Assembly (NCBI GenBank): GCA_001897435.1
Contig: MKSV01000007.1
Location: 1,426,001-1,490,000 of the forward strand
Reading direction: 5' to 3'
Origin: Acidobacteriales bacterium 59-55
Lineage (GTDB): Bacteria > Acidobacteriota > Terriglobia > Terriglobales > Acidobacteriaceae
DNA: 64,000 nt
Shown here: positions 44,236 through 55,258 of the stretch, piece after piece
Position numbering within the stretch: position 1 is the first letter of the stretch
How the letters are laid out: each line of letters begins with the position of its first letter
Translations under genes and position numbers: made by a program
Notes under the pieces: model-generated
Seen by the model: only the letters and a program-made list of their open reading frames with translations
The model's database searches: none
What the model was told of the DNA's origin: nothing

Positions 44236-45444
44236 CTACCAATCCGTCAGCGTGCCATCCAATTTGCGCGCAATGGGAAGATAGGCACGCTGGTAGGGAT
44301 ACTTTGCCGCGAGCTTTTCGTCGATATCGACCCCAAGCCCGGGCGCGCTGCCGGGATACATATAGCCGGCGTCAAAAGTGTAGTTGTGGGGAAAGACCTC
44401 GTCGGTGAGAGCGCTATGCGGCATGTGCTCCTGAATGCCGAAGTTGTGGACAGCCAGGCCAAGGTGCAGCGCGGCAGCCATAGTGACCGGTGAAAGATCG
44501 GTAGCGCCATGGAAGCCGGTGCGGACGTGATAGAGAGCGGCGAAGTCCGCTGTCTTTTTGAGCGGTGTGATGCCACCGCCGTGGACAATGGCCATGCGGA
44601 GATAATCGATCCACTGGTGGCGAACGAGATCGTGCGCGTCCCAGATGGAGTTGAAGACCTCGCCGACAGCAATAGGCGTCGTGGTGTGTCTGCGGATGAC
44701 CTCGAAGCCCTCCTGCAACTCAGCGGGGGTCGGGTCTTCCATCCAGAAGAGGTGATACGGCTCCAGAGCTTTTCCAAGACGTCCCGCCTCGATGGGCGTA
44801 AGCCGATGGTGAACATCGTGCAGCAGATGAACGTCCGGACCCAGTTCGACGCGAAGCTTCTCAAAGAGCGTCGGCACAAAGTTGAGGTACTTCTCCGTAG
44901 ACCAAAGGCTCTCAGACGGCAGGCAGCGTTCGGCAGGTTCGTATGGCTTGCCTGCCTTGGGCACGCCGTAGCTGCTGGCGACTCCGGGCACGCCGGACTG
45001 GGCGCGCACGGCAAGGTAACCCTCGTCCATGTGCTTGCGGACAGAGTCGAGCGCCTCGGGAATGTCGCGCCCGTTGGCGTGCGTATAGACGAGCACGCCG
45101 TTGCGGCTCTTGCCCCCGAGCAGATTGTAGACAGGCGTGTTGAGCGCCTTGCCCTTGATGTCCCACAGCGCCACGTCCACCGCACCGATCGCGGCCATGG
45201 TGACGGGGCCGCGACGCCAGTATGCTCCGCGGTAGAGATATTGCCAGATGTCTTCCGTCTGGAAGGGATCGCGGCCAATCAGGCAGGGCAGAATGTGCTC
45301 AGACAGGTAACTGGCGACGGCAAGCTCACGGCCATTCAAGGTTCCGTCTCCGAGGCCATAGATGCCCTCGTCGGTCTCGATCTTAAGCGTGACAAAGTTG
45401 CGATCGGGAGAGCAGACAATCAGGCGGGCAGCGATTATTTTCAT
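44236..45444 (-). CDS. manD: D-mannonate dehydratase, ManD type (enolase superfamily)
   Basis: A 402-residue enolase-superfamily dehydratase that turns D-mannonate into 2-keto-3-deoxy-D-gluconate. Catalytic pattern of characterised ManD enzymes is intact at the same numbering: Arg147 and Tyr159, metal ligands Asp210 (with His212), Glu236 (MEDPTP) and Glu262 (VGEVFNS), plus QEHMPHS near 340. D-gluconate dehydratases of this family lack this exact set. The ATG overlaps the GH67 stop by four bases, so the three genes SDR-GH67-ManD form one operon for glucuronate breakdown. Confidence 0.93.
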   Translation of the reverse strand: MKIIAARLIVCSPDRNFVTLKIETDEGIYGLGDGTLNGRELAVASYLSEHILPCLIGRDPFQTEDIWQYLYRGAYWRRGPVTMAAIGAVDVALWDIKGKALNTPVYNLLGGKSRNGVLVYTHANGRDIPEALDSVRKHMDEGYLAVRAQSGVPGVASSYGVPKAGKPYEPAERCLPSESLWSTEKYLNFVPTLFEKLRVELGPDVHLLHDVHHRLTPIEAGRLGKALEPYHLFWMEDPTPAELQEGFEVIRRHTTTPIAVGEVFNSIWDAHDLVRHQWIDYLRMAIVHGGGITPLKKTADFAALYHVRTGFHGATDLSPVTMAAALHLGLAVHNFGIQEHMPHSALTDEVFPHNYTFDAGYMYPGSAPGLGVDIDEKLAAKYPYQRAYLPIARKLDGTLTDW

Positions 45445-47999
45445 GGTCTTGTGATCTCGATGTAATCGACGGGTGCAGGCTCGGCTCCATTGGCGACACC
45501 ACGCAATACCAGTGTATCGCCGAGCGTAAGCTGGACGCCGTGCACGGTGAAGCGCGTGCTGGTGTGGCCGTCGAGTTTTTTATCGGAGACGGCCGGAGGA
45601 ACGATATTGTTCGCCGCCCAATGAGCGATGGGCTTGCCGTTGAGCAGAAGCTCGTACTGCGCGGTTCCGGGGTGAATGTCAAAGTACTGAACGGCAATAT
45701 TGTAGACGCCTGCGGGCCTGTCGAGCTTTGTGGTCAGTGTGCAGGCAACAGCGCGATTGCAGACCACCGCCTTGCCACCTGAAGCGGTCTCCCAAGGGGC
45801 AACGTCGACGGGAGTGTAACCGTCGCTCTGCATCGCTTCAGCTTCAATGCGATTGGGATAATGACCAACACGGCCCTTTGCATCGGGGATGCCCGACATG
45901 CGCAGGAACCACTCGCTGACAGCGTCACGCCAGACGATGGCATGGCCGGCCTGGTATTGGAAGAGAGCGAGCGTCCTCTGGTAACGCTCGTCATCGATCA
46001 ACCCATGCAGCTTCTCCCACCGCGGAGCGTAGGTTGCAGCCGTAGCCGCGCCATCGTAATGCGAATCGTAGACGTGCTGAATCACGGTCTTTCCGCTGTG
46101 CAGAACGTAGCTGTAGGGAACGTGGTGCATGAAGAGCAGAAGCTCGTCCGGACAGGTGGCAAGCGACTCATAGACCTTCGCAAGCTCCGGCGGATACTGG
46201 CCGATATATCCGGTGCCCGTGGCCACGGTACGGTCCATCCCGATGCCCTTGTGGTCGGCGCGAATCCATTGTCCCCATCCGTTGCGCTCCGCCGATTCAA
46301 TGCCAGGGCCGTAGTGAATGCCGATGATATCGGTCAGCGTGCCCAGGCCGAGCGGCCCGGTGTACTGCTCATAGGCATGCCACGAGTTGCGTTGTAAGTC
46401 GTCGATGGTGGAGGCGACCAGCGGATTGTTGCCGAACGTCAACCGCGTCCAGCCGTCGATAATCTGGTCCGTAGTGAGGTTGGGATTCCACGCAAGCTTG
46501 CCATAACCGTAGAGGTTGGCCATGGCCATGGGATGATGCAGCCAGTTGTCGTCGAGGCCGACATTGACGACGGCTACAAAGCCGCCCAGCGGCTGGTGAA
46601 AGCTCTTCCCTTCGACGATCTCCTTAACCGGCGTGCTGCGGTTTCCGGCACGCATGTCGGTGTCGAGCGCGATCTTCCACATCGGCACCAGAAAGACCAT
46701 GTGCCGCTGTTGGCCGGTGTACTCCTGCGTGACCTGCAACTCGATGGCCTGGCTGGTATGCCGAAGCGCGGCGAAGAGCGGCGAGACCGGTTCACGCACC
46801 TGAAAGTCGATAGGACCGTACTTCACCTGAATGACGACGTTCGGCTCGAACTTGCCGTCGAGGGCACGGAAGTTATCGTAGCCCGCGCGGGCGCGATCGG
46901 CTTTGAGGTCGTGCCAGTCCAGATGGTGGTTGTAGACGAAGCCGCGATAAAGAACGATGCCGTGATGCGGTTGCAGGGCTCGCGCAAGCACGTTGGCAGC
47001 CTCCGCCGGGGTGCGTCCATATTGCGACGGGCCGGGGCGGCCCTCGGAGTCGGCCTTGACCACGAAGCCGCCGAAGTCCGGAATCAGCCTGTAGATCTCA
47101 TCGGCCTTCTGCTGCCACCACGCCGCAACCCGCGGATCGAGAGGGTCGAAGGTCGGCAGGTGGCCGACGACTTCGGGACTCGAAAGATCGACCGACAACG
47201 ACATGCGAACGCCCCAGGGACGCAGCGCGTCGGCGATGCGCGCCAGTTCGCGGAGCATCTCCGGCTGCAGGGTGCGTAGATCGGAGTTGACGTTATTGAC
47301 GGTGCAGCCGTTCAGCCCGACCGAGGCCAGCAGCCGTCCGTACTCGGAGACGCGCGTGAGGTCGGCGCGCACATGGCCGCCGTCGAAGAAGATGCTGCGG
47401 CCCGCATAGCCGCGTTCGATGGAACCGTCGAAGTTATCCCACTGGTTAACCCAGCGAATTGGCGCGGAGGGAGATTCGAAGTCGGGCACGATCTCGCGCT
47501 GCTCGGCGACCTGCTCCAGCAGGTGAAAGACCCCATATAGCTCGCCCTTCTCGCTGCCGCCGGCGATGATCCAGAGATGGTGGCCGTGCTCATCAAGCCT
47601 CGATACCGCGAAGGCTTCGGGGGCAAGGCCCGCCGGCCGCTTCCAGTGCGGAATCAGCCGATGTAACTCCTCGGGTGTGCCAAGCACAAAGGCATCCGCA
47701 TCAGGCAGCGTAGAACCTGTTTCAAAGTCCATGCCGAGCATACTGCGCAGACCTCGTGCCAGTTCGGCAGACGCATTGCGGCCTATGGGAGAAGTGTCAG
47801 TCTGCACAATCCGGTGAGGCAATGATTGATACTGCCGTAGCGCAGAGGGTTCCGTGATGCGGCTGTAACGAAGCCATCCGGCGGCGCCATTCTCAGCCTG
47901 CGCTATACCGCACATCGCGCAGAGAAGAGCAAAGAGAACGAGAGAACGGCGAAAGCCGTCCCCCCTCCGTCGACCGCCCGAATTCAGGTGTTCACACAC
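45441..47999 (-). CDS. aguA: Alpha-glucuronidase, GH67, exported
   Basis: An 852-residue glycoside hydrolase family 67 enzyme that removes (4-O-methyl-)glucuronic acid from the non-reducing end of glucuronoxylo-oligosaccharides. A signal peptide ([17 protein letters not shown]) precedes an N-terminal beta domain and a TIM barrel with [24 protein letters not shown] (general acid Glu) and [20 protein letters not shown] (Asp and Glu of the base pair). Residues about 720-852 form an extra C-terminal domain with a carbohydrate-binding look ([26 protein letters not shown]). The GTG start directly follows the SDR stop. GH67 enzymes are usually about 700 residues, so the C-terminal part is additional. 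Confidence 0.93.
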   Translation of the reverse strand: MCEHLNSGGRRRGDGFRRSLVLFALLCAMCGIAQAENGAAGWLRYSRITEPSALRQYQSLPHRIVQTDTSPIGRNASAELARGLRSMLGMDFETGSTLPDADAFVLGTPEELHRLIPHWKRPAGLAPEAFAVSRLDEHGHHLWIIAGGSEKGELYGVFHLLEQVAEQREIVPDFESPSAPIRWVNQWDNFDGSIERGYAGRSIFFDGGHVRADLTRVSEYGRLLASVGLNGCTVNNVNSDLRTLQPEMLRELARIADALRPWGVRMSLSVDLSSPEVVGHLPTFDPLDPRVAAWWQQKADEIYRLIPDFGGFVVKADSEGRPGPSQYGRTPAEAANVLARALQPHHGIVLYRGFVYNHHLDWHDLKADRARAGYDNFRALDGKFEPNVVIQVKYGPIDFQVREPVSPLFAALRHTSQAIELQVTQEYTGQQRHMVFLVPMWKIALDTDMRAGNRSTPVKEIVEGKSFHQPLGGFVAVVNVGLDDNWLHHPMAMANLYGYGKLAWNPNLTTDQIIDGWTRLTFGNNPLVASTIDDLQRNSWHAYEQYTGPLGLGTLTDIIGIHYGPGIESAERNGWGQWIRADHKGIGMDRTVATGTGYIGQYPPELAKVYESLATCPDELLLFMHHVPYSYVLHSGKTVIQHVYDSHYDGAATAATYAPRWEKLHGLIDDERYQRTLALFQYQAGHAIVWRDAVSEWFLRMSGIPDAKGRVGHYPNRIEAEAMQSDGYTPVDVAPWETASGGKAVVCNRAVACTLTTKLDRPAGVYNIAVQYFDIHPGTAQYELLLNGKPIAHWAANNIVPPAVSDKKLDGHTSTRFTVHGVQLTLGDTLVLRGVANGAEPAPVDYIEITRP

Positions 48000-48767
48000 T
48001 TACTGGTTCACTCCGCTGGCAAGATAGCCGCCATCAACTGCAACAATCTGGCCAGTCGTGTAGGCGCTCTCATCCGATGCAAGAAAGACCGCGGCGCCAA
48101 CGAGTTCTTCGACGCAGCCGAAACGGTTCATGGGCGTTCTCAGCAAAAGCTCGTGACCGCGCGGTGAATCGAGGAGTTTGCGATTGAGGTCGGTAGGAAA
48201 GATTCCCGGCGCAATGGCGTTGACGCAAATGCCCTGCTGCGCCCACTCGATGGCCAGCGAGCGCGTGAGCGCCCCGACCGCAGCCTTGCTGGCTCCATAG
48301 GCGGCCACATCGCGGAATGCAACGAACGTCGAAAGAGACGCGATATTAATGATGCGTCCATATCGCTGCTCCAACATCGATTTACCAAAGATCTGGCATG
48401 CCCGGAGCGTGCCGTTCAGATTGACGTTCATGATGCTCTGCCACAGTTCCTCCGGTAGATCGAGCGTCGCCATGCGCCGGGTGATGCCGGCCGAGTTGAC
48501 CAGAATGTCGACCCGCCCGAAGGAGGCAAGAACAACGTCGTGCAACTCCTGCAACGATCTCCGGTCCGTAACGTCGGATAGCACCCTCAAGGTTTTACGG
48601 CCCAGCGACTCCAGCGCGTCCGCAGTATCAACCACCAGATCCTTGGTACGCGACGAGGCGACGACATCCGCTCCAGCAGCGGCCAATCCCACAGAGATTG
48701 CCCTGCCGATACCTGAAGTACCACCAACGACGACTGCGCACTTCCCAGTCAGATCAAATACGCCCAA
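48000..48767 (-). CDS. SDR-family oxidoreductase (uronate/KduD-like)
   Basis: A 255-residue short-chain dehydrogenase: cofactor motif VVGGTSGIGRAI, NSAGITRR, catalytic Ser in INIASLSTF and YGASK (Tyr-x3-Lys), and the closing TTGQIVAVDGGYLASG. The sequence is closest in pattern to gluconate 5-dehydrogenase/KduD-type enzymes. First gene of the operon SDR-GH67-ManD; the downstream ManD needs D-mannonate, so this SDR is a candidate fructuronate/mannonate oxidoreductase in place of UxuB. That is inference; a role in another sugar acid is possible. Confidence 0.82.
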   Translation of the reverse strand: MGVFDLTGKCAVVVGGTSGIGRAISVGLAAAGADVVASSRTKDLVVDTADALESLGRKTLRVLSDVTDRRSLQELHDVVLASFGRVDILVNSAGITRRMATLDLPEELWQSIMNVNLNGTLRACQIFGKSMLEQRYGRIINIASLSTFVAFRDVAAYGASKAAVGALTRSLAIEWAQQGICVNAIAPGIFPTDLNRKLLDSPRGHELLLRTPMNRFGCVEELVGAAVFLASDESAYTTGQIVAVDGGYLASGVNQ

Positions 48768-49025
48768 CCCTATTACCTCGGCACCTTCGTTTGGATGATC
48801 CGCAATCCATTAGAACCCAATTTATTGCAGCTAGCAAATAAATACGGGTGCACGAGGAAACGAGGGATCCAATGAAATAATGGCCGTGCCGTGAACAATC
48901 GACCGAGCACTATTTACAAGTCATCTTTTTGTTTCCATGGAAAACTAATAGCGAATACGACCGCATCCGCAGTCATGTAAACGCACAGATTCATCAGGAA
49001 GACCTGCCGCAATGCAATCCAGCGA

Positions 49026-49712
49026 TTAGAGCATCACAACTCGTCCCGTCGCCAGATCGTAGTATCCGGAAATAACTTTAACTCCATCGTCCTTCATTGC
49101 CTTTGCGATGACGGTGGAACTCTCCCGTAGAAGCTGCGCCTGGAACCTCGCGTTGGCCTTCACGGCATCCGCGACATCGTTGTGAGAATCCTTGATCGCC
49201 GGCATCATGTATTGGTACAGCGCGCTGATCTGCCCCGGAACTTCCTGGCCTTTCATGGCGGCGCTTACGGCACCGCATTTGGCATGGCCCAATATTAGAA
49301 TCGCCTTGATTCCAAGCACCGCGACTCCATACTCCAGGCTGCCGGTGATCTCCGGCGTTATCATGTTCCCAGCTACGCGCGCCACAAAGAGATGACCGAT
49401 GCTCTGGTCGAAGACCAGTTCTACAGGCACCCGCGAATCCGCGCATGACAGGATGGCGGCAAACGGCTCCTGCTTCTCTACCGTTCCGTCCTTCAACACC
49501 TTCAAATCGTGAGCAAACGAGGTCATCTTTCCCGACACAAAACGCTCGTTGCCTTCCTTCAGCTCCCGAATCGCCTCGTCCGCTCCCATCGGCCGGTTCG
49601 GCGATTGTGCCTGCGCCTCAGAGGCACTTATCATCGCTCCGCCTGCAACGCCTGCCGCAATTGCCGTCATGAAACGGCGCCGCGACCACTCTGCTCCATT
49701 CAAATCGTCCAT
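49026..49712 (-). CDS. Tat-exported beta-carbonic anhydrase
   Basis: A 228-residue beta-class carbonic anhydrase with a twin-arginine leader (SRRRFMTAIAAGVAGGAMISASEAQA). Zinc ligands and catalytic dyad: Cys90 (ILSCADSR), Asp92-Arg94, His143 and Cys146 (GHAKCGAV). The conserved VARVAGN and EYGVAVLGI segments are present. It interconverts CO2 and bicarbonate in the periplasm. I place the start at 49712, with AGGAGG 5-10 bases upstream; the frame stays open much further upstream, but that part is the antisense of the phosphatase gene. Confidence 0.94.
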   Translation of the reverse strand: MDDLNGAEWSRRRFMTAIAAGVAGGAMISASEAQAQSPNRPMGADEAIRELKEGNERFVSGKMTSFAHDLKVLKDGTVEKQEPFAAILSCADSRVPVELVFDQSIGHLFVARVAGNMITPEITGSLEYGVAVLGIKAILILGHAKCGAVSAAMKGQEVPGQISALYQYMMPAIKDSHNDVADAVKANARFQAQLLRESSTVIAKAMKDDGVKVISGYYDLATGRVVML

Positions 49713-49772
49713 TACTGCCTCCTGTGATGCCCAACCGAGCTTACAGCACGGGGGGTCGATTATCGTTAAGAA

Positions 49773-50492
49773 ATGTATCTCCCTTCCCCGCCGCGCCTCA
49801 TCGCCTTCGACCTTGACGGAACCCTGATCGACTCCCGCGCCGATCTGTGCAACTCCATCAACGCCGCTCTTGCCCATTTCAACAAGCCCGAGCTCCCCGA
49901 AGCGGTGATTGCCACCTATATCGGCGACGGCGCCTCCATGCTGGTTCGCCGCGCCCTGGGCGACCCGGAGGGCGATATCCACGATGAAGAATACGTTGCC
50001 GAAGTTCTTACCTATTTTCTCGACTACTACCGCATCCACAAGCTGGACTTCACTTACGTCTATCCCGACGTCATCGCCTCCCTCGAAGCCATCCGCTCCG
50101 CGTGGCCCGAAACCCTGATGGCAGTTCTCACCAACAAGCCCGTCAATCCCTCGCGCGACATCTGCGATCACTTCGGACTCTCGCGCTTTTTCTTCCAGAA
50201 CTATGGAGGCAACAGCTTCCACACCAAGAAGCCCGATCCCCATGGCCTCCTCACCCTCATTGCCGAAGCCGGCATTCTCAGCGGTCGGACCATAGCTCCC
50301 GCTCAAACCCTGATGATCGGAGACTCGCACGTCGACGTCCTTACCGCGCGTAATGCCGGGGCCAGATCCATCGGCTGCACCTTCGGCCTCGCCCCTCAGA
50401 CTCTCGCCGCCGCAGCGCCCGATGACCTTGCCCACAGCGCCGCCGACTGGCTCTCGATCCTCGGCATTGGGAATGAGCAGACCTCAGCTTAA
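49773..50492 (+). CDS. gph: Phosphoglycolate phosphatase-like HAD hydrolase
   Basis: A 239-residue HAD-superfamily phosphatase: motif I AFDLDGTLIDS (Asp13 nucleophile, Asp15 acid), the helical cap with YIGDGASMLVRRALG typical of Gph/PGP, motif II LTNKPV, motif III Lys in FHTKKPDPHGL, and motif IV MIGDSHVDVLTARNAGA. Phosphoglycolate phosphatase removes 2-phosphoglycolate formed by DNA repair or oxygenation. The cap motif supports Gph over other HAD types. Divergent from the carbonic anhydrase gene, 60 bases between starts. Confidence 0.85.
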   Translation: MYLPSPPRLIAFDLDGTLIDSRADLCNSINAALAHFNKPELPEAVIATYIGDGASMLVRRALGDPEGDIHDEEYVAEVLTYFLDYYRIHKLDFTYVYPDVIASLEAIRSAWPETLMAVLTNKPVNPSRDICDHFGLSRFFFQNYGGNSFHTKKPDPHGLLTLIAEAGILSGRTIAPAQTLMIGDSHVDVLTARNAGARSIGCTFGLAPQTLAAAAPDDLAHSAADWLSILGIGNEQTSA

Positions 50493-50547
50493 TCTCGCGA
50501 CTAAAGTCTTTGACGCATCGGTACCCCGTTGCTAATCTTGCACCACC

Positions 50548-51771
50548 ATGCCCGCTGCTGCTCCGATCCCTGGATCAACGACTACATGCTGCATCGTCGG
50601 CGGAGGTCCGGCTGGAATCATGCTGGGCTACCTTCTCGCCCGCCAGGGCATCGATGTCACCGTCCTTGAGAAGCACAAGGACTTCTTCCGCGACTTCCGC
50701 GGCGACACCATCCATCCCTCTACCCTTGAACTTCTGCATGAACTCGGCATCCTCGACGCCTTCCTCGCGCTTCCCCATCAGGAACTCACCGAGCTTGCTA
50801 TCGCTATCGGCGGGCAGAAGATGACCATGGCCGACTTCACTCATCTGCCCACCAGGGCGAAGTTCATCGCCCTGATGCCGCAGTGGGATTTTCTCAACTT
50901 TCTCTCTTCCGAGGCGATCAAACTCCCCAGCTTCCACCTGCTGATGGAGCACGAGGTTACCGGCCTGATCGAATCGAACGGCCGCGTCGCCGGAGTCCGC
51001 GCCAACGCCCCGGCAGGCCCGGTCGAGATTCACGCATCTCTGGTCGTCGGGTGTGACGGCAGGCACGCTACCACCCGCTCCTCTGCCCAGCTTCCTCTCC
51101 ACGATACCGGTGTGCCTATTGACGTTCTCTGGTTCCGGCTCAGCCGCCGCGACGGAGAACCCGAAAATGCCCTCGGCAACATTAACTATGGGGAATTCCT
51201 TCTACTGATCAATCGCGGCGACTACTTCCAGTGCGCCTTCATCATCGCCAAGGATTCTCTTTCCACCCACATCCAACCTGCCGGACTCCCTGCCTTCCAT
51301 GAATCGCTCGTCCGTCTCGTTCCGTTCCTACAAGATCGCGTGGATGAGATCACCAGTTGGGACCAGCTCAAGCTTCTCTCCGTCCAGGTCAACCGGCTGA
51401 CGCGCTGGTACAGCCCCGGCCTGCTCTGCGTCGGTGACGCTGCCCATGCCATGTCGCCCGTAGGCGGCATCGGCATCAACCTCGCCATACAGGACGCAGT
51501 GGCCGCCGCTCGTATTCTGGCTCCCGCACTCAAAAGCGGCGCCGTCACCGAACTCACCCTCGCCCAGATCCAGCGCCGCCGGGAACTTCCCACCCGCATC
51601 ACCCAGACCTTCCAGGTGATTGTCCACTACTTCCTCTCCCGCTCGCTCGGCAACTTTGCCCCAGTCAAGCCGCCGCTACTGCTCCGCCTCCTCACTCCGC
51701 ATCTTCTCTTCCGCCGGTTCATGGCGCGCTTCATCGGCATGGGTGTCCGTCCCGAACATATCAGCGCGTAG
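50548..51771 (+). CDS. FAD-dependent monooxygenase (PHBH-like)
   Basis: A 407-residue flavoprotein hydroxylase: the N-terminal Rossmann motif CCIVGGGPAGIMLGYLLARQGIDVTVLEKH, a DG motif VVGCDGRHATTRS, and GD motif LLCVGDAAHAMSPVGGIGINLAIQDAVAAA. These are hallmarks of the aromatic-hydroxylase/UbiH family. The C-terminus has a hydrophobic stretch (PPLLLRLLTPHLLFRRFMARF) that may touch the membrane. The substrate cannot be inferred; ubiquinone-type pathways are unlikely if the cell makes menaquinone. It follows gph by 55 bases and may be co-transcribed. Confidence 0.85.
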   Translation: MPAAAPIPGSTTTCCIVGGGPAGIMLGYLLARQGIDVTVLEKHKDFFRDFRGDTIHPSTLELLHELGILDAFLALPHQELTELAIAIGGQKMTMADFTHLPTRAKFIALMPQWDFLNFLSSEAIKLPSFHLLMEHEVTGLIESNGRVAGVRANAPAGPVEIHASLVVGCDGRHATTRSSAQLPLHDTGVPIDVLWFRLSRRDGEPENALGNINYGEFLLLINRGDYFQCAFIIAKDSLSTHIQPAGLPAFHESLVRLVPFLQDRVDEITSWDQLKLLSVQVNRLTRWYSPGLLCVGDAAHAMSPVGGIGINLAIQDAVAAARILAPALKSGAVTELTLAQIQRRRELPTRITQTFQVIVHYFLSRSLGNFAPVKPPLLLRLLTPHLLFRRFMARFIGMGVRPEHISA

Positions 51772-52362
51772 CTACTCTTCAAATCCCCTATTCCAGGCTT
51801 GAATCACTCTTGCCTCGCGCTCCCACCCCAGCACACTGACGCTTCCCGTTCCCAGCACGAACAACCTGCCTTCGCGTGCCCCCAACTCAACCCATCGCGC
51901 CGCCAGTATCCGCAGAATATGCGCATGGGCGAACAGCGCCACTCGCTCGCCATCGCCTGCCACAGCCAAAGCCCTGTCAATGACGCCATCCGCCCGCGCC
52001 CCCACCTGTTCCAGCGTCTCTCCGCCGGAAATCTCATGGGTCCAGACGGACCACCCCGGCGTCTCCGCCCGAATCTCCTCCGTCGTTCGGCCTTCTTGAA
52101 TCCCGTAGTCCCACTCCCGCAGCCCGTTATCCACTTCAGCCACATCGCCGAATCCAGCGATCTCGCAGGTCTCTCGCGCCCGCTTCAACGGACTCGTCAG
52201 CACTGCGGCAAACTTCTCGCCCACAAGATAATTCCGCAGTTCCTCCGCCCGCCTGCGCCCGTGCTCGGTCAGCCCAATATCCGTCCGCCCGGTGTGCTTC
52301 CTGCTCAGGCTCCACTCCGTCTCTCCATGGCGAATCAGCCAAAGCTCTGTTCCTGCGCCCAT
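51772..52362 (-). CDS. Histidine phosphatase superfamily protein
   Basis: A 196-residue phosphoglycerate-mutase-like phosphatase: [36 protein letters not shown] with the phospho-accepting His in RHGE, the [16 protein letters not shown] loop, NGLREWDYG and [13 protein letters not shown] with the second catalytic His. This set resembles broad-specificity CobC/GpmB-type phosphatases. Its stop meets the end of the monooxygenase gene, and its start diverges from uvrB with a 36-base spacer. The physiological substrate is unknown. Confidence 0.88.
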   Translation of the reverse strand: MGAGTELWLIRHGETEWSLSRKHTGRTDIGLTEHGRRRAEELRNYLVGEKFAAVLTSPLKRARETCEIAGFGDVAEVDNGLREWDYGIQEGRTTEEIRAETPGWSVWTHEISGGETLEQVGARADGVIDRALAVAGDGERVALFAHAHILRILAARWVELGAREGRLFVLGTGSVSVLGWEREARVIQAWNRGFEE

Positions 52363-52398
52363 TCACACCCTCCGCTCTCAATCCACTATCCTACAGAG

Positions 52399-54387
52399 AT
52401 GGACTTCCAGCTCTCCACCACGTACAAGCCGCAGGGAGACCAGCCCCGCGCCATCGACGAACTCGTCAACGGCCTCACCGCCGGAGAGAAGGATCAGGTA
52501 CTGCTCGGCGTCACCGGCTCCGGCAAGACCTTCACCATGGCCAAGGTCATCGCCGAGTCCAACCGCCCCGCCCTCATCCTCGCGCACAACAAGACGCTCG
52601 CCGCTCAGCTCTACCACGAGTTCAAGACCTTCTTCCCCAACAACGCCGTCGAATACTTCGTCTCCTACTACGACTATTACCAGCCTGAGGCCTACATCCC
52701 CGCCGGGGACCTCTTCATTGAAAAGGAGGCCACGATCAACGAAGAGCTGGACAAACTCCGTCTCTCGGCCACGCGCAGCCTCTTCGAGCGCCGCGACTGC
52801 ATCATTGTCAGCTCGGTCTCCTGCATCTATGGCCTGGGCTCGCCGGAGGCCTACTACGGAATGCTGCTCCTGCTTGAAAAGGGCCAGAAGATCAAGCGCG
52901 AAGACATCACCCGTCGCCTCGTCGAAATCCTCTACGAGCGCAACGACGTCGACTTCCGACGCGGGACGTTTCGCGTCCGCGGCGACATCATCGAGGTCTA
53001 CCCCACCTACGACGAGAACGCGTACCGCATCGAACTCTTCGGCGACGAGATCGACTCCCTCTCACAGATCGACCCGCTCTTCGGCAGCGTCCGGCAGCGA
53101 TACTCCCGCCTGCCCATTTATCCGAAGTCGCACTATGTCGTCCAGCCCGAACGCAAGAAGGCCGCCTCCGACTCCATCCTCGAAGAGCTCTTCGAGTGGG
53201 AGGCCCAGCTCGAAAAAGAAGGTCGCCTGGTTGAGTCGCAGCGCATCCACCAGCGCACCCGTTTCGACCTGGAGATGATTAAATCCGTCGGCTACTGCCA
53301 CGGCATCGAAAACTACTCCCGCCACATGTCCGGCCGCCTCCCGGGCGAGCCGCCGCCGACCCTGCTCGATTACTTCCCCCGCGACTTCCTCATCTTCATC
53401 GACGAGTCCCACGTCACCGTCCCCCAGCTCCACGGCATGTGGCACGGCGACCGCAGCCGTAAACAGAACCTCATCGACTACGGCTTCCGCCTGCCCTCCG
53501 CGCTCGACAACCGCCCCCTGCGCTTCGAAGAGTTCGAGTCGCGCACCGGCCAGATCATCTACGTCTCCGCCACCCCCGGCCCCTACGAACTCACCAAGTC
53601 CGCCGGAGTCGTCGTCGAACAGATCATCCGCCCCACCGGCCTCATCGATCCCACCGTAGAGATTCGCCCTGTCAAAGGCCAGATCGACGACCTGCTCGCC
53701 GAGATCCGCGACCGCGCCGCAAAAAATCAGCGCGTCCTGGTTACCACTCTCACCAAACGCATGTCCGAAGATCTGGCCAGCTACTACACCGAAGTCGGCG
53801 TCCGCTGCCGTTACATGCACTCCGAGATCGAAACGCTCGAGCGCATCAAGCTCCTCCGCGACCTGCGCAAGGGCGAGTACGACGTCCTGATCGGCATCAA
53901 CCTTCTCCGCGAGGGCCTCGACCTTCCGGAAGTTTCATTGGTAGCCATATTGGACGCCGACAAGGAGGGCTTCCTGCGCTCGCAGGGGTCGCTCATCCAG
54001 ACCATCGGCCGCGCCGCCCGCCACCTCGAAGGCCGGGCAATTCTTTATGCCGACAAGATGACCGACTCCATGCAGCGCGCCATCAACGAGACCGACCGCC
54101 GCCGCGAAAAGCAGGTCGCCTACAACGAAGAAAACGGCATCACGCCCACCAGCATCAAGAGCAACATCGAGATGGGCCTCGCCGGAATCCTCAAAGCCGA
54201 CTACGCCGACCTCACCGACGAAGCCGAAGGCATGCCCGACTTCTCCACCCAGCAGGAACTCGACACCTACATCTCCAAACTCGAATCCGACATGCGCGAA
54301 GCCGCCAAAAAATTCGAATTCGAAAAAGCCGCCAAACTACGCGACACCGTCAAAGAACTCCGTACCAAAGAGTTCTTATTCAGCTGA
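52399..54387 (+). CDS. uvrB: Excinuclease ABC subunit B
   Basis: A 662-residue UvrB, the damage-verifying helicase-like subunit of nucleotide excision repair. It begins [19 protein letters not shown], fixing the start at 52399; the Walker [10 protein letters not shown] is at about 38-46. The beta-hairpin [22 protein letters not shown] (Walker B/DEAH-like), [39 protein letters not shown] and [11 protein letters not shown] follow. The C-terminal UVR (UvrC-binding) motif [22 protein letters not shown] is complete. Length is normal. Divergent from the histidine phosphatase gene. Confidence 0.98.
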   Translation: MDFQLSTTYKPQGDQPRAIDELVNGLTAGEKDQVLLGVTGSGKTFTMAKVIAESNRPALILAHNKTLAAQLYHEFKTFFPNNAVEYFVSYYDYYQPEAYIPAGDLFIEKEATINEELDKLRLSATRSLFERRDCIIVSSVSCIYGLGSPEAYYGMLLLLEKGQKIKREDITRRLVEILYERNDVDFRRGTFRVRGDIIEVYPTYDENAYRIELFGDEIDSLSQIDPLFGSVRQRYSRLPIYPKSHYVVQPERKKAASDSILEELFEWEAQLEKEGRLVESQRIHQRTRFDLEMIKSVGYCHGIENYSRHMSGRLPGEPPPTLLDYFPRDFLIFIDESHVTVPQLHGMWHGDRSRKQNLIDYGFRLPSALDNRPLRFEEFESRTGQIIYVSATPGPYELTKSAGVVVEQIIRPTGLIDPTVEIRPVKGQIDDLLAEIRDRAAKNQRVLVTTLTKRMSEDLASYYTEVGVRCRYMHSEIETLERIKLLRDLRKGEYDVLIGINLLREGLDLPEVSLVAILDADKEGFLRSQGSLIQTIGRAARHLEGRAILYADKMTDSMQRAINETDRRREKQVAYNEENGITPTSIKSNIEMGLAGILKADYADLTDEAEGMPDFSTQQELDTYISKLESDMREAAKKFEFEKAAKLRDTVKELRTKEFLFS

Positions 54388-54470
54388 GTACTTAGCTATT
54401 CCGATTTCATTAAAACGGTATCACTAATTTCATCTGCATCTATGTTCTCTGCGTTACGGGCCTCAGCGGA

Positions 54471-55226
54471 TTATTGCTTGGGATAGTTGAACAATACGCA
54501 GTGCGACTTCACTTGCCGCCTCTTGTCGTCCCACGTCTGGAACCAGTGCGTCATTCGTCGTCGCATCATGGGCGCGCCATTTTCTTGAATTGGGTCAGGG
54601 TAAATCGACATATAGAACGGAACACCCCAAAGCCAAAATCGACCGCCGACTAGCTGGTTGCCGTTAGTTGATGCAGAGAATGAAAATGCACCCTCATGGA
54701 AGTCGATGACATGCTGTCCGTTTGACATCGAGTATAGACCCTTGGCGTCAGTAAACCTCTTGCGACCAAATGCGACCTCAACCAGCTCACGGGGCGGGGT
54801 GTGAGGCTTTGAAGCATCATCGCCAATCGTCCAGCCGTTGATGTGATTCAGATTAATCAAGGTCTTCAGACTCCAGCGTTCGAGACGCAGCATGTCAACC
54901 TGAAATCGCTTGATGTTCCACCGTCGCTCACTCAGTTTCCCGCGTACGTCGAACAGCGCGTATGCATCTCGGATGTTAATGAGGGATGCTTTCGCGGCCG
55001 AGTCCACTTCGCTTAGTTGACTGTTGTGCTTCTTGCAGAGGATTCGCTTCTTGAGCGTTTCCAGCCGCATCTGCTTGGGTTTATCTTTGCACCATGAGAA
55101 TCCCTGAACTTGTATGTCGGCATGTATGAATACGGACTGAGAGATGTAATGTTCGTCGGACATGCCCTCAGCGCAGTCTCCGAGACAGCTTGCCCAACAG
55201 TTTGAGTAATCGGTGTTACTAGCCAT
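54471..55226 (-). CDS. Hypothetical protein with HNH-like Cys/His motif
   Basis: A 251-residue protein I cannot assign. The N-terminus has Cys10, Cys14 and Cys18 followed by SDEHYIS (His26), then LCKKHNSQLSEVD (Cys64, His67, Asn68), the C..C...EH...C..HN spacing seen in divergent HNH-nuclease-like proteins. The rest is aromatic-rich (FWLWGVPFYMSIYPDP) with no known domain. Lower GC than the flanking uvrB and pgp-type genes suggests acquisition. It lies just downstream of the toxin pair on the same strand, so it may belong to an accessory or defence patch. Nuclease activity is a guess from spacing alone. Confidence 0.6.
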   Translation of the reverse strand: MASNTDYSNCWASCLGDCAEGMSDEHYISQSVFIHADIQVQGFSWCKDKPKQMRLETLKKRILCKKHNSQLSEVDSAAKASLINIRDAYALFDVRGKLSERRWNIKRFQVDMLRLERWSLKTLINLNHINGWTIGDDASKPHTPPRELVEVAFGRKRFTDAKGLYSMSNGQHVIDFHEGAFSFSASTNGNQLVGGRFWLWGVPFYMSIYPDPIQENGAPMMRRRMTHWFQTWDDKRRQVKSHCVLFNYPKQ

Positions 55227-55258
55227 CCCCGGTGCCCTTCCATCGCTCTTTCCGAGAT

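Noticed and set aside
49713..50435. Extension of the carbonic anhydrase frame to 469 residues
   Set aside because: The extra part lies antisense to the phosphoglycolate phosphatase gene, and a clear AGGAGG plus Tat leader place the start at 49712.
51799..52398. Extension of the uvrB frame upstream
   Set aside because: It is antisense to the histidine phosphatase gene; UvrB homology starts exactly at MDFQLSTTY.
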